A stretch of 64,000 nt of DNA from Leptolyngbya sp. BL0902 (GTDB taxonomy: Bacteria; Cyanobacteriota; Cyanobacteriia; Phormidesmidales; Phormidesmidaceae). The stretch is from assembly GCF_016403105.1 (NCBI RefSeq), contig NZ_CP046155.1, positions 2,757,906 to 2,821,905 of the forward strand. The letters run 5' to 3'. The notes beneath the pieces were generated by a model. That model was not told the DNA's origin, did no database searches, and saw nothing but the letters and a program-made list of their open reading frames with translations. Below are positions 34,189 through 45,198 of the stretch, piece after piece; position 1 is the stretch's first letter; every line of letters starts with the position of its first letter. The translations under genes and the position numbers were made by a program.

Positions 34189-35346
34189 ATGATAGCCGCT
34201 GTGACTGAGTCTTTTTCCACCGACCCCGCTGATTCCCTCCATCGACAGTGGATGAACCGCTGCCTAGCATTGGCCCAGCAAGCGGCTGGGCTAACCGCCC
34301 CTAACCCCCTAGTGGGGTCGGTGATTGTGCAGGCCGGGGACGTGGTGGGGGAGGGGTTTCATCCCAAGGCCGGACAGCCCCATGCCGAGGTGTTTGCCCT
34401 GCGACAGGCTGGGGACAGGGCCAAGGGCGCAGCGCTCTACGTTAATCTGGAACCCTGCAACCACACCGGACGGACGCCCCCCTGCACCGAGGCGATTATC
34501 CAGGCAGGGATTCATCGAGTGGTGGTGGGCATGGTGGATCCTGACCCACGGGTGGCTGGCAGCGGCATTGCGCGGTTGCGTCAGGCTGGCATTGAGGTGG
34601 TTGTGGGCGTCGAAGAATGGGCCTGTCAGCGGTTGAACGAAGCGTTTGTGTGCCGCATTTTGCGCCAGCGCCCCCTTAGTCTACTGAAGTATGCCATGAC
34701 CCTAGACGGCAAAATTGCCACCACGACGGGCCACAGCCAATGGGTGACGGGGCCGGAGGCAAGGGCGGCGGTGCACCAACTGCGGGCGGTGTGCGATGCG
34801 GTAGTGGTGGGCGGCAACACTGTGCGCTGCGATGATCCCCACCTCACCAGCCACGGTCACAGTGCCCATAATCCCCGCCGAGTGGTGATGAGTCGCGCCC
34901 TTGACCTGCCCGATCAGGCGCACCTGTGGGATACCTCAACGGCTCCCACAACGGTGTTTACTAGCCTCGCTGCCCCTGCGGAAAAGCGTCAACGCTTGGA
35001 GCAGGTCGGGGTTGAGGTCGTGGTCATGGATGATCTGACTCCCTTGAATGTGATGGCCCATTTGTACAAGCAAGGCTGCGCTCAGGTGCTGTGGGAATGC
35101 GGCGGCACCCTGGCGGCCCAGGCCATTCGAGATGGGGTCATCGACAAGGTTTGGGCCTTTGTGGCCCCCAAACTGGTGGGCGGTCAGGCAGCACCGACCC
35201 CCCTGGGGGATTTGGGCATCGCGGAAATGTCTGCCGCGCTGCCCCTGCACCACCTCACCTGGCGATCCCTAGGGCCAGACCTATTGATTGAGGGCTATCT
35301 AACCCCCGAACTTTGGCCGCGCGAAAAGCCTGCATCCCAGTTATAG
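34189..35346 (+). CDS. ribD: Riboflavin biosynthesis bifunctional deaminase/reductase
   Basis: A 385-residue RibD. Residues about 20-150 are the deaminase with the zinc-site motifs HAEVFALRQAG and PCNHTGRTPPC. Residues about 165-380 are the NADPH reductase: LKYAMTLDGKIATTTGHSQW, AVCDAVVVGGNTVRCDDPHLT, and VLWECGGTLAAQAI. Together they convert the GTP-derived pyrimidine to the ribitylamino form in riboflavin synthesis. The ATG at 34189 gives a slightly long N terminus; MNRCLALA at residue 22 is the family start. Its promoter region is shared with the aminotransferase gene. Confidence 0.96.
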   Translation: MIAAVTESFSTDPADSLHRQWMNRCLALAQQAAGLTAPNPLVGSVIVQAGDVVGEGFHPKAGQPHAEVFALRQAGDRAKGAALYVNLEPCNHTGRTPPCTEAIIQAGIHRVVVGMVDPDPRVAGSGIARLRQAGIEVVVGVEEWACQRLNEAFVCRILRQRPLSLLKYAMTLDGKIATTTGHSQWVTGPEARAAVHQLRAVCDAVVVGGNTVRCDDPHLTSHGHSAHNPRRVVMSRALDLPDQAHLWDTSTAPTTVFTSLAAPAEKRQRLEQVGVEVVVMDDLTPLNVMAHLYKQGCAQVLWECGGTLAAQAIRDGVIDKVWAFVAPKLVGGQAAPTPLGDLGIAEMSAALPLHHLTWRSLGPDLLIEGYLTPELWPREKPASQL

Positions 35347-35360
35347 TTCCTTGGTCGTCG

Positions 35361-35398
35361 CCTCACCCAGCCTCTTGCCACCGGGGAGGTAGGGTGAG
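35361..35398. terminator. Possible bidirectional terminator between ribD and the thioredoxin-like gene
   Basis: CCTCACCC and GGGTGAG flank a GGGGAGG-containing loop between two convergent genes. The arrangement fits a terminator, but the stem is short and there is no T-tract. Confidence 0.35.
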
Positions 35399-35421
35399 TC
35401 ATGGCTATGTTCTAGAAACCC

Positions 35422-35796
35422 CTAGGACTGGGGATAGACTCGCACTAGGGGCGACATTTCGTAGCGGAGGGAGCGCTGGTGCATGAAGCTATCGAGCACT
35501 TGGCGCATGTCGTCTTTGCTGCGGAAAGTTTCGAGGCGTTGGCGTAGTTCGCCCCCTTCAAACAGCAGCAGGGTGGGTAAATTAGACAGGCGGTAGGTAT
35601 TGGCGAGGCGAAGATTTTCGTCAGCATTGATGTCTACGAGGCGAATTTGGCCTTCCCACTCTGCCTGGAAGTGATTCAGGAGGGGATTGATCATCTTGCA
35701 CAGCCCGCACCAGGGAGCCCAAAAGTGGACTAATACTGGCACCTCTGAGGCTAGGACAATGGATTCAAAGGTGGCTTCGCTCACGGAGGTTGACAT
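35422..35796 (-). CDS. Thioredoxin-like protein
   Basis: A 124-residue thioredoxin-fold protein starting at the ATG at 35796; the frame is open upstream to 35868 but that part does not resemble the family. The redox site is WAPWCGLCKM, with Leu in place of the classical Pro (CGLC rather than CGPC). The cis-Pro motif LSNLPTLLLFEGG is present. The tail (residues about 100-124) is longer than in TrxA. It is likely a cytoplasmic disulfide reductase with altered redox potential. No transcript partner is obvious. Confidence 0.9.
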   Translation of the reverse strand: MSTSVSEATFESIVLASEVPVLVHFWAPWCGLCKMINPLLNHFQAEWEGQIRLVDINADENLRLANTYRLSNLPTLLLFEGGELRQRLETFRSKDDMRQVLDSFMHQRSLRYEMSPLVRVYPQS

Positions 35797-36159
35797 TGTT
35801 ATAAATTCAGTATTTTTAAGGAGCTTGGTTATTAAACGTATTGTGACACTTTCCGGCCCATTCCCCACGATCTCCCGTATCCAGCTTGATCCCCTAGGGT
35901 CTATGGGATAGAGCAGTCGTGAAAAGTCTAAGGGGTGGGGGGTATGGAATCAAGGACGCAGAGCTGATATGGCCTAAGGACGCTAGAGGCTTACCCATTG
36001 AGGTTGGGATCATTGTAGATCAGGGAAGAAATGAAGTTAACCAGGGGAAATGGAATTCAACCCAGCCAGACCCCTACCTGGGCAAGGGCGTTGCCGTCGG
36101 GGGATCTCCAGGATAGTTACCGCCTGAGTTGAGGCCGTTGCTGGCAGGGCAACGTTGAC
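35797..36159. other. Intergenic region upstream of the thioredoxin-like gene
   Basis: About 360 bases, mostly of unremarkable composition. It should carry the thioredoxin promoter (AT-rich 35797-35840) and the 3' region of the CHASE2-GGDEF-EAL gene. The short frames here (for example 35919-36116) have no coding signature. I see no clear terminator or RNA gene. Confidence 0.4.
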
Positions 36160-38712
36160 CTAGGCCGTGGGGATTCTGGATTGGCTGAGGAGTGCCTGGG
36201 CTTCGGCGACAGGGAGGGGTTTGGCAAAGAAATAGCCCTGGCCGTAGTCGCAGTGTTCCTGCTTCAGCATGGTCATTTGCTCCAGGGTTTCCACTCCTTC
36301 AGCCACGACCTCCATACCCAGCTTTTTCCCTAGGGTGAGAATCGTGTGGATGATGGCTCGATCTTCGTTGCTTTTTTCTAGACGACCCACAAAAGACTTG
36401 TCCACCTTGAGGGTGTCCATGGGGAAGCGGTGCAGGTAGCTAAGGGAGGAATATCCGGTGCCAAAGTCATCAATGGCGAGCTTTAAATCCAGGGATTTCA
36501 GCTTCAGCATTAGATCAATCGCGGCATCTACATCGCCCATTACCATGCTTTCAGTGATTTCTAGCCGCACGCACTCTCCCCGCACCTGGGTTTCTTGCAG
36601 GGCCGCTTTTACCTGGCTGATGAGGTCAGACTGGCCAAACTGCCGATTGGAGAGGTTGATGCTCATGGTCAGGTGGGCGTGCTGGGGAAACATCTCGTGC
36701 CAAGCCCGCAGTTGGCGGCAGGCTTCCCAAAAGATCCACTGACCGAGGGCCATAATCAGCCCCGTTTCCTCGGCGGCAGGGATGAAGGCACTGGGCAGCA
36801 CAAAGCCCCGATCCTTCTGATGCCAGCGCACCAGGGCTTCAAACCCGGCCAGTTCTCCGGTGGCAAGGCGAATGATCGGCTGATAGTAGAGCAAAAATTC
36901 TTGGTTATCCAGGGCGCTGAGCAGGTCACTCTCCAACTGAAGGCGGTTGACAGCCTCGGTTAGCATCCCCATGGCAAACACTTCAAAGCGAGACTTACCC
37001 AGGGCCTTGGCGCGATACATCGCGGTGTGGGCATCCCGCAGCAGGTCGGCGGGTTTGTGGGCCATGCCCGGTTGGCTAATGGCCATACCCATACTGATGG
37101 CGCTAGGCAACCGCTGTCCCTGGAGCAGGATCGGCTCGGAAAGCGCATACTGTAGGGCATCCATCTGCTCTCCTGCCGCTGCTTTACTGAGGTTGGCCAC
37201 CATCAGGGCAAATTCGTCGCCGCCGACTCGCGCAACTCGCCCATCGAGGGGCATTTTTTGGGTGAGCCGCTTGGCGATGATGCGCAACACCTGATCCCCA
37301 GCTTGGTGGCCTAGGCTTTCGTTGATCACCTTAAAACGGTCAATCCCCATAAACACCACAATCACTGGATCTGCCTCCGGATCACCCTGGTGTTGGCGGA
37401 GAGCCTTTTGGATTAGGGTGAGGAAGGCTTCCCGGTTAGGGAGCCCAGTCAGGGGATCGTGGGTGCTGCGATAGAGCAGCTTGTAGGCAATGACGGCAGC
37501 GGTGGTGGTCACAATGCCCACCATGGGTTCGGCAATGGGGAGCCACAGCAACTGTTGCACCGCCACCCAGCCCAATCCACCGATCCCCACCACCAGTACC
37601 ACACTGGATCCCAGCATCAAACTGGGCCGCCGCAGCCCCCATACCAAGCTACCCGCTACCAAGCACCAGCCAAATAGCCATAGCCCCTCTCCCCAGGCGG
37701 GTAAATAGCGGTATAGGGCAGGTTTGCCTTCCAGCAAGTCTAGGAGCTGGCTGATCATTTGGGCGTGGATGACAACCCCCGCCATGGTCATCTCTTCGTC
37801 GAGGTTGAAGCTGAAGGGGGTATAGAACCGATCCTTGAGGCTGGCGGCGGTGGTGCCAATCAACACCACTTGGTCGGTAATCCAGGCGGGGTCAAACTGG
37901 CCGCTCAGCACCTGGCTCATGGAGAGTTGGCGGATGGGCTGATGGCGACTGTGGTAGCGCAGCACAATTTGGTAGCCGCTGCTGTCTACCGACTGATACC
38001 CTCCATCCGGCCCCGACAAGACCCGAATGGGAATGTCTCCCAGGTACAGGTGATTCTCATCCGTTGTCAGGGGTAGGGGATCGCGCTGGTTGTCGGCCAA
38101 CACCACCCGCAGCCCAAAGGAGTAAAACCCGTCGGGGGGACGGCCCACAAACAGCAGATTGCGCCGGATGATGCCGTCCGAATCGGTCGGAAAATCGTTA
38201 AAGCCCACCCGCTCTCGCTCCACCGTGGGCGGTGGCGGCACCTCTCCGATCCCAGGGGCATTGCCCACATTTTCAATGGCGATCAGGTTGGGGGCGGCTA
38301 ACTGTTCGATCAGGGCCTCAGTACCGGGGGGGCGAAAGGTGCTGCGGTAGAGGTCAAGCCCGACCACCCGAGGCTGATGGGTCTGGAGGGTCGCTAGCAA
38401 ATCCGCCAACTGCTCGTCGGATAGGGGCCACCCATACTGACGCAGATCCCCCTCGCTGAGGCCAATAACTGTGATGCGAGGGTTCAAATCTTGATCGGGC
38501 AGAGATCGGACAATCCGGTCGAAAATAAATAGCTCTGCGGGCTCTAAAATTTGCAGGAACTTTAGCCCGGTAATGCACAGTCCGGCAAACAGGCTAGATA
38601 GCGCAATAATTTTGCCCCCAGTGGCCAGGGTTTGGGTCTCCGACTGATAGAGAACCTTAGGGAGAACAACATGGCGAAAAAAGTGATTTAGGCGCTTGAG
38701 AGAAGCTTTCAC
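36160..38712 (-). CDS. CHASE2 sensor with GGDEF and EAL domains (c-di-GMP signalling)
   Basis: An 850-residue membrane protein. A helix near residue 38-56 leads into a periplasmic CHASE2 domain (about 60-330; it has SEGDLRQYGWPLSDEQLADLL and DYR-type signatures). Two or three more membrane helices follow (about 335-405). The GGDEF domain (about 420-570) has an intact RVGGDEF active site, but the RxxD inhibitory site is not conserved. The EAL domain (about 580-840) keeps EALVRW, the Asn motif, RLEITES, the double Asp in IDDFGTGYSSL and the EGVET motif, so it may be an active phosphodiesterase. It could make, destroy, or merely bind c-di-GMP in response to an unknown periplasmic signal. Confidence 0.95.
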   Translation of the reverse strand: MKASLKRLNHFFRHVVLPKVLYQSETQTLATGGKIIALSSLFAGLCITGLKFLQILEPAELFIFDRIVRSLPDQDLNPRITVIGLSEGDLRQYGWPLSDEQLADLLATLQTHQPRVVGLDLYRSTFRPPGTEALIEQLAAPNLIAIENVGNAPGIGEVPPPPTVERERVGFNDFPTDSDGIIRRNLLFVGRPPDGFYSFGLRVVLADNQRDPLPLTTDENHLYLGDIPIRVLSGPDGGYQSVDSSGYQIVLRYHSRHQPIRQLSMSQVLSGQFDPAWITDQVVLIGTTAASLKDRFYTPFSFNLDEEMTMAGVVIHAQMISQLLDLLEGKPALYRYLPAWGEGLWLFGWCLVAGSLVWGLRRPSLMLGSSVVLVVGIGGLGWVAVQQLLWLPIAEPMVGIVTTTAAVIAYKLLYRSTHDPLTGLPNREAFLTLIQKALRQHQGDPEADPVIVVFMGIDRFKVINESLGHQAGDQVLRIIAKRLTQKMPLDGRVARVGGDEFALMVANLSKAAAGEQMDALQYALSEPILLQGQRLPSAISMGMAISQPGMAHKPADLLRDAHTAMYRAKALGKSRFEVFAMGMLTEAVNRLQLESDLLSALDNQEFLLYYQPIIRLATGELAGFEALVRWHQKDRGFVLPSAFIPAAEETGLIMALGQWIFWEACRQLRAWHEMFPQHAHLTMSINLSNRQFGQSDLISQVKAALQETQVRGECVRLEITESMVMGDVDAAIDLMLKLKSLDLKLAIDDFGTGYSSLSYLHRFPMDTLKVDKSFVGRLEKSNEDRAIIHTILTLGKKLGMEVVAEGVETLEQMTMLKQEHCDYGQGYFFAKPLPVAEAQALLSQSRIPTA

Positions 38713-39027
38713 AATCGCTGGAATCCTAGTGATGGTGGCGGTAGTGGTATCCCGTCAGCGACAATCTAGCCTTGGGGTCAAGGGCTCCCCTCAAACCAGG
38801 ATCGCGGCACGCATCCCAGTTGTGGCCTTGTCTTGCTTTTTTGTACCTGTTCACCCAGGGGCACAGTGCCGAAGTACCCATATCTGTTCTATCTGAGTTC
38901 TGCTGTAACGGCCAGAGGGCGTCATAGGTTGTAATTCTTTTGCCGCCTTTGGGGAGGAGATGGCCCTTTTCCATGGGCCTTTTCTGCAATCCCGTCGTCT
39001 TCTGCCACCGTCAGCGCCATGTTGCCA
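38713..39027. other. Intergenic region between rpoC2 and the CHASE2-GGDEF-EAL gene
   Basis: About 315 bases downstream of the rpo operon terminator and upstream of the signalling gene. No coding frame, tRNA or recognised RNA is visible. The start of the signalling gene is at 38712, so its promoter should lie in the first 150 bases. Confidence 0.4.
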
Positions 39028-39053
39028 TAAAAAACTCCCCCTCACGGGGAGGG
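39028..39053 (-). terminator. Intrinsic terminator of the rpo operon
   Basis: Read on the minus strand, CTCCCCGTGAGGGGGAG forms a GC-rich stem-loop immediately followed by TTTTTT. It sits about 50 bases after the rpoC2 stop. This is the clearest intrinsic terminator in the window. Confidence 0.85.
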
Positions 39054-39101
39054 AGAGTGGGCTGATCGATCATCCGGAACCGTCATCCAGCGGAGTCTTG
39101 G

Positions 39102-42100
39102 CTACAGGGCTCCGGTTTGATCGTCGATCAGCAGGTCATCGTCATCCATGGTCATGGCGAGGAAGTCGTCGCCATCCTCCGACAGAGCCGGGGGACGCCG
39201 CAGACCGCCTTCATCCATGGGAGATCCGATCATTTCGTCGTCGTCGGTCAGGATGCTGAGGCTACCCTCTAGGTCGTAGCTGCGGGCGGTGCGGTCATCT
39301 AGCACCACGTCCTGAAGGTCGTCGTCGAGGATGGCAGACTCGTAGCCCGGTTCGACTTCAGGGGCGGGGGCGTCTTCGTAGGCGTTGTAGCCCGTCCCGG
39401 CAGGGATCAAGCGCCCAATGATGACGTTTTCCTTCAGGCCGCGCAGCCAGTCGGACTTGCCTTCAATGGCGGCTTCGGTGAGGACGCGGGTGGTTTCTTG
39501 GAAACTCGCCGCCGAGATGAAGCTGTCGGTATTTAGGGAGGCCTTGGTAATCCCCAGCAGCACCGGAGTGTACTGGGCCGGAGCCCCACCCGTAATCGAC
39601 ATGGCTTCGTTGACCTGCTCCACCTGGTAGATTTCCACCAGTTCACCGGGCAGCATGGTGGTGTCACCGCCGTCGTCAATGCGGCACTTGGAGGACATCT
39701 GCCGCACGATCACCTCCGTGTGTTTGTCGGAAATATCAATCCCCTGGGACTGGTACACCGACTGCACCTCGTTCACCAGGAAGCTTTGAACTTCCTGCAA
39801 ACTCTTGAGGGCGGCTTCGTGGGTGCCTTCCCCTAGACTCATGTGGTAGTCGAAGAAGACCTCCAGAATTTCGTGGGGGTTGGCGGGGCCGTCCGTGAGG
39901 TGTTCCGCCGTGCTGACCTGCTGCCCGTCGGAAACGATTACGTTCTGGCCGGGGTTGATCGGATATTCCGACACCACGCCGTCCTCTTCGATCACCTTCA
40001 CTTCCACGGTTTCGTCGTCGCTGTAGACTACCTGGGCGGTACCGGGGCGACGGGACAAAACGCAGGCTTCCTTGGGCTTCCGGGCCTCCAGTAGTTCCTC
40101 AATCCGGGGCAGACCTTGGATGATGTCTCCGGTCTTGGCCCGCTCAAACACCAGTAGCACCAGGTTGTCGCCCCGTTGCACGAGGTCGCCATCTTCGATG
40201 TGCAGCACGGCTCCGGTCGAGACCCGGTAGGGCCGTGCGAGGCGTAGGGTGAGGGTGTCACCGTCGATGCTGGCCACTTCCCCAGATTCGTTGTGGCTGA
40301 TGCCGGGGGCGATTTCTGTTTCTGCCACGACTAAGCTGCCCACCTTAACGCTGGGCGCTTGGCCACCCAGGTTCATCTGAACCTGGTCGGTGTCGCGCAC
40401 CACCAGCAGGCGACGCACGGCCTCCTGGCCTTCACGAATCCCGCGCACGACGCCGGATTCCTTACACTTGATTTCGGTACGGGCCAAAACGGCACCGGGG
40501 GGAATCTGGTCGCCCTCCTTCACCAGCAGGGTGGTGACGGTGCTGCCCTGGGTTTGGTCGGCTACCACATCGCGGCGGATCACCTGGGTTTCCAGCACCA
40601 CCATTTGCAGGCGGGTAATCTCAGGATCGGCATCGTCGGGCACGAGTTCAATGTCGGCCACGACATGGGGCGATTCGTCTTCGATATCCAGCACCAACTG
40701 AGTCCGCAGGAGTTCGACGCCATCGACCACCTCAATCCGGTCGCCATCCTTGAAGGGCACCCGCTGTACCGCCCGCAGTTTGATGGAGCTGGCGGCATCC
40801 GTCGCGGAACCCTGGCTGGGCACCGAGGGCTCGTTGGGGACGGTGTATTCCTCTACCGGACGCAGCAGAATCGCAGGCCCTTCGGGGGTTTCTACGTATT
40901 CCACGTAGCGCAGGGCGTCGGCCACTAGACCGGGCATGATTTCTTCCCCGGCGTTCACCAAGGAGCGATCCCGTTCCATCACGTCTTCGGGGGCATCCAC
41001 CATGTGCAGGTCGCCCGGTTTGACGATGATCTTCCGCAGAATGTCGTTCTTCTGGGTAATTTCCACCACACCGCTGTTTTGGCAGAAGATGTCCTTCACC
41101 ACTTCGGTGCCCGCTTCTAGGTATTGGCCATCCTCCACCATCAGCAGGGAGATGTCTTTGTTGACCTCGTGGGTTTCTTCGGGAATCCACAGCAGGGTGC
41201 CGCCTTGCACAACTTCGTAGCCCTGCTTGCCCTTGCCCTTTTTGGCCACCTCAACCCCAGCAAACTTGACGATACCGCCCGTCTGGGTTTTGAACTGGTC
41301 GTCTTCGAGTTCGGCAATCACCTGGCCGCTGGTGACTTTGGCCCCAGGGGTAGCAATCAAAGAGAAACGCTGCCCGTAGGAGGTTTCGATGAAGTAATGC
41401 TCCCGACCTTGGCCCTGCTCTTTGCGCACCTGGGCCTGATCCAGCATGACGGAGGCGGTGATGATCTCCACTTCCCGGCTACCCTTGTCGTCTTGGGTGT
41501 CGGGCAGACGCACGAAGCCGCCGCGCTCGGTGGTCAGCTTGGTGGCGGCTAGGGTGTCGCCCGCCTTCACGGCATCGCCGTTGCGTACCACGGGTTCGGC
41601 ACCGGGCAGCAGGTTATAGACATCCCCAGACAGCACCCACAGCAGACCGCCACGCTGGGCTAGGCGAGTGGTGTTGCCCTGGCGGTCGGTTTTTTCCTCC
41701 TGCACCAGGCCGTCGAACTTCACTTCCCCAGCCAGGTCAGAGGTCACGTCCTTGGTGGCTTTTTCCGTCACCTTGCGGGTGCGCCCTGCGGAGGGCAGTT
41801 CTGCCAGCAGTTGCTCTTTCTTGACCGCATCGCCATCGTTGACGAATAGGATCGTCCCCTGGGGTAGGCGTTCCGTCTGGTTCTTGCCGCTCATCTCCAC
41901 CACAAGATCCGCGTCGGACTCCAGCATCAGGGCTTCTTCGCCGTAGCGGGTGCGGAAGCCACGACTCTTGAAGCGCTTGGGCAGGCGCACAGTGCCGTCC
42001 TTGGTGGCGTTAATCCGGGGAGCCACTTCCCCGGTGAAGGTACCACCCGTGTGGAAGGTACGCATGGTCATCTGGGTACCCGGTTCGCCAATGGACTGGG

Positions 42101-43088
42101 CGGCGATGATCCCCACCGCTTCGCCCAAGTCCACCAGGTCAGAATGGGCCAAGCTCCAGCCGTAGCACAGTTGACACACCGACCGCGTGGCTTCGCAGGT
42201 GAGGGGCGAGCGCACCACCACCTCTTCCACCCCGGCCTTGGCAATCTTGCTGGCGGTTTCGGGGGAAATGGGCTCATTCTTGGCCAGGACAACTTCCCCG
42301 GTTTCCGGGTTGACCACATCCTCTGCCACCACCCGACCCAGCAGACGGTTTTCCAGGGGAATTAGCACCCGCTCCCCGTCGGTCATGCTGCGTAGACGAA
42401 TACCGCGCTCGGTGCCGCAGTCGTGCTCACGGATAATCACATCCTGGGACACGTCCACCAGACGCCGGGTGAGGTAGCCGGAGTCCGCCGTCCGCAGGGC
42501 CGTATCCACCAGCCCCTTCCGCGCCCCGTAGGAGGAGATCACGTACTCGGTTACGGTCAGCCCTTCCCGGAAGTTGGTTTTAATGGGAAGGTCAATGATT
42601 TCCCCTTGGGGATTGGCCATCAGGCCGCGCATCCCCACCAACTGACGCACCTGGGAGATGTTCCCCCGTGCCCCAGAGAAGGCCATCATGTACACCGAGT
42701 TGAGGGGGTTGTTCTTTTTGAAGTTCTCAACCACCTGATCCTTCAGCTTTTCGCTGGTGTCGTTCCAGGTATCGATAACCTTGGTCAAACGCTCTACCTC
42801 GGTGATTTCACCCCGGATATAGCGCTCCTCAGTGGCGTTGATGTCCTCTTCGGCAGCGGCCAGCATGGCCCGTTTTTCCGCTGGTACCTGGAGGTCTTCC
42901 ACACTGATGGAAACCCCGGCGCGGGTGGCGTACTTAAAGCCCAGCTCCTTAATTCGGTCGGCCATTTGGGAGGTGCGGGCGGTGCCGTACTCGGTGAATG
43001 ACCAGGAGATCAGCTTTTTAAGCTGCTTTTTGTCAATGATGCGGTTCCGAAAAACCAGCGAGGATTGAGTTGCCCCTTGCTCAGCCAT
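39102..43088 (-). CDS. rpoC2: DNA-directed RNA polymerase subunit beta-prime 2
   Basis: The C-terminal half of the split beta-prime subunit, about 1328 residues. The start is ATG 43088 ([21 protein letters not shown]), with GAGGGG about 13 bases upstream; an upstream in-frame extension to 43388 overlaps rpoC1 and is not coding. The N terminus has the bridge-helix and zinc features of RpoC2: [60 protein letters not shown] large insertion of about 600 residues in the trigger-loop region is the cyanobacterial SI3 insert. The C terminus ([16 protein letters not shown]) is followed by an acidic tail. Last gene of the operon. Confidence 0.98.
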   Translation of the reverse strand: MAEQGATQSSLVFRNRIIDKKQLKKLISWSFTEYGTARTSQMADRIKELGFKYATRAGVSISVEDLQVPAEKRAMLAAAEEDINATEERYIRGEITEVERLTKVIDTWNDTSEKLKDQVVENFKKNNPLNSVYMMAFSGARGNISQVRQLVGMRGLMANPQGEIIDLPIKTNFREGLTVTEYVISSYGARKGLVDTALRTADSGYLTRRLVDVSQDVIIREHDCGTERGIRLRSMTDGERVLIPLENRLLGRVVAEDVVNPETGEVVLAKNEPISPETASKIAKAGVEEVVVRSPLTCEATRSVCQLCYGWSLAHSDLVDLGEAVGIIAAQSIGEPGTQMTMRTFHTGGTFTGEVAPRINATKDGTVRLPKRFKSRGFRTRYGEEALMLESDADLVVEMSGKNQTERLPQGTILFVNDGDAVKKEQLLAELPSAGRTRKVTEKATKDVTSDLAGEVKFDGLVQEEKTDRQGNTTRLAQRGGLLWVLSGDVYNLLPGAEPVVRNGDAVKAGDTLAATKLTTERGGFVRLPDTQDDKGSREVEIITASVMLDQAQVRKEQGQGREHYFIETSYGQRFSLIATPGAKVTSGQVIAELEDDQFKTQTGGIVKFAGVEVAKKGKGKQGYEVVQGGTLLWIPEETHEVNKDISLLMVEDGQYLEAGTEVVKDIFCQNSGVVEITQKNDILRKIIVKPGDLHMVDAPEDVMERDRSLVNAGEEIMPGLVADALRYVEYVETPEGPAILLRPVEEYTVPNEPSVPSQGSATDAASSIKLRAVQRVPFKDGDRIEVVDGVELLRTQLVLDIEDESPHVVADIELVPDDADPEITRLQMVVLETQVIRRDVVADQTQGSTVTTLLVKEGDQIPPGAVLARTEIKCKESGVVRGIREGQEAVRRLLVVRDTDQVQMNLGGQAPSVKVGSLVVAETEIAPGISHNESGEVASIDGDTLTLRLARPYRVSTGAVLHIEDGDLVQRGDNLVLLVFERAKTGDIIQGLPRIEELLEARKPKEACVLSRRPGTAQVVYSDDETVEVKVIEEDGVVSEYPINPGQNVIVSDGQQVSTAEHLTDGPANPHEILEVFFDYHMSLGEGTHEAALKSLQEVQSFLVNEVQSVYQSQGIDISDKHTEVIVRQMSSKCRIDDGGDTTMLPGELVEIYQVEQVNEAMSITGGAPAQYTPVLLGITKASLNTDSFISAASFQETTRVLTEAAIEGKSDWLRGLKENVIIGRLIPAGTGYNAYEDAPAPEVEPGYESAILDDDLQDVVLDDRTARSYDLEGSLSILTDDDEMIGSPMDEGGLRRPPALSEDGDDFLAMTMDDDDLLIDDQTGAL

Positions 43089-43173
43089 GTGTTTTCTGCC
43101 CCTCGTGCGGTGTACTGATGTCGTGATTGGCGGGAATGGCGGCTCCGGCTCATCCAAAAGCCAGAGCCAGACG

Positions 43174-45048
<1,875 letters not shown>

Positions 45049-45198
45049 GCTGGGTGTTTTCCTTGTAAGCGCGCTCAATCGAATGGAAAGCCGTGATCTG
45101 GGAAGATCCGTGTCGGGTTAGAAGGCTGGATAGAGGGGGTTCCGAGGTGGAGACAAGGCACCCCGGAACCGGGGGTTAGCTGAAGTTAGCCAACGGCC

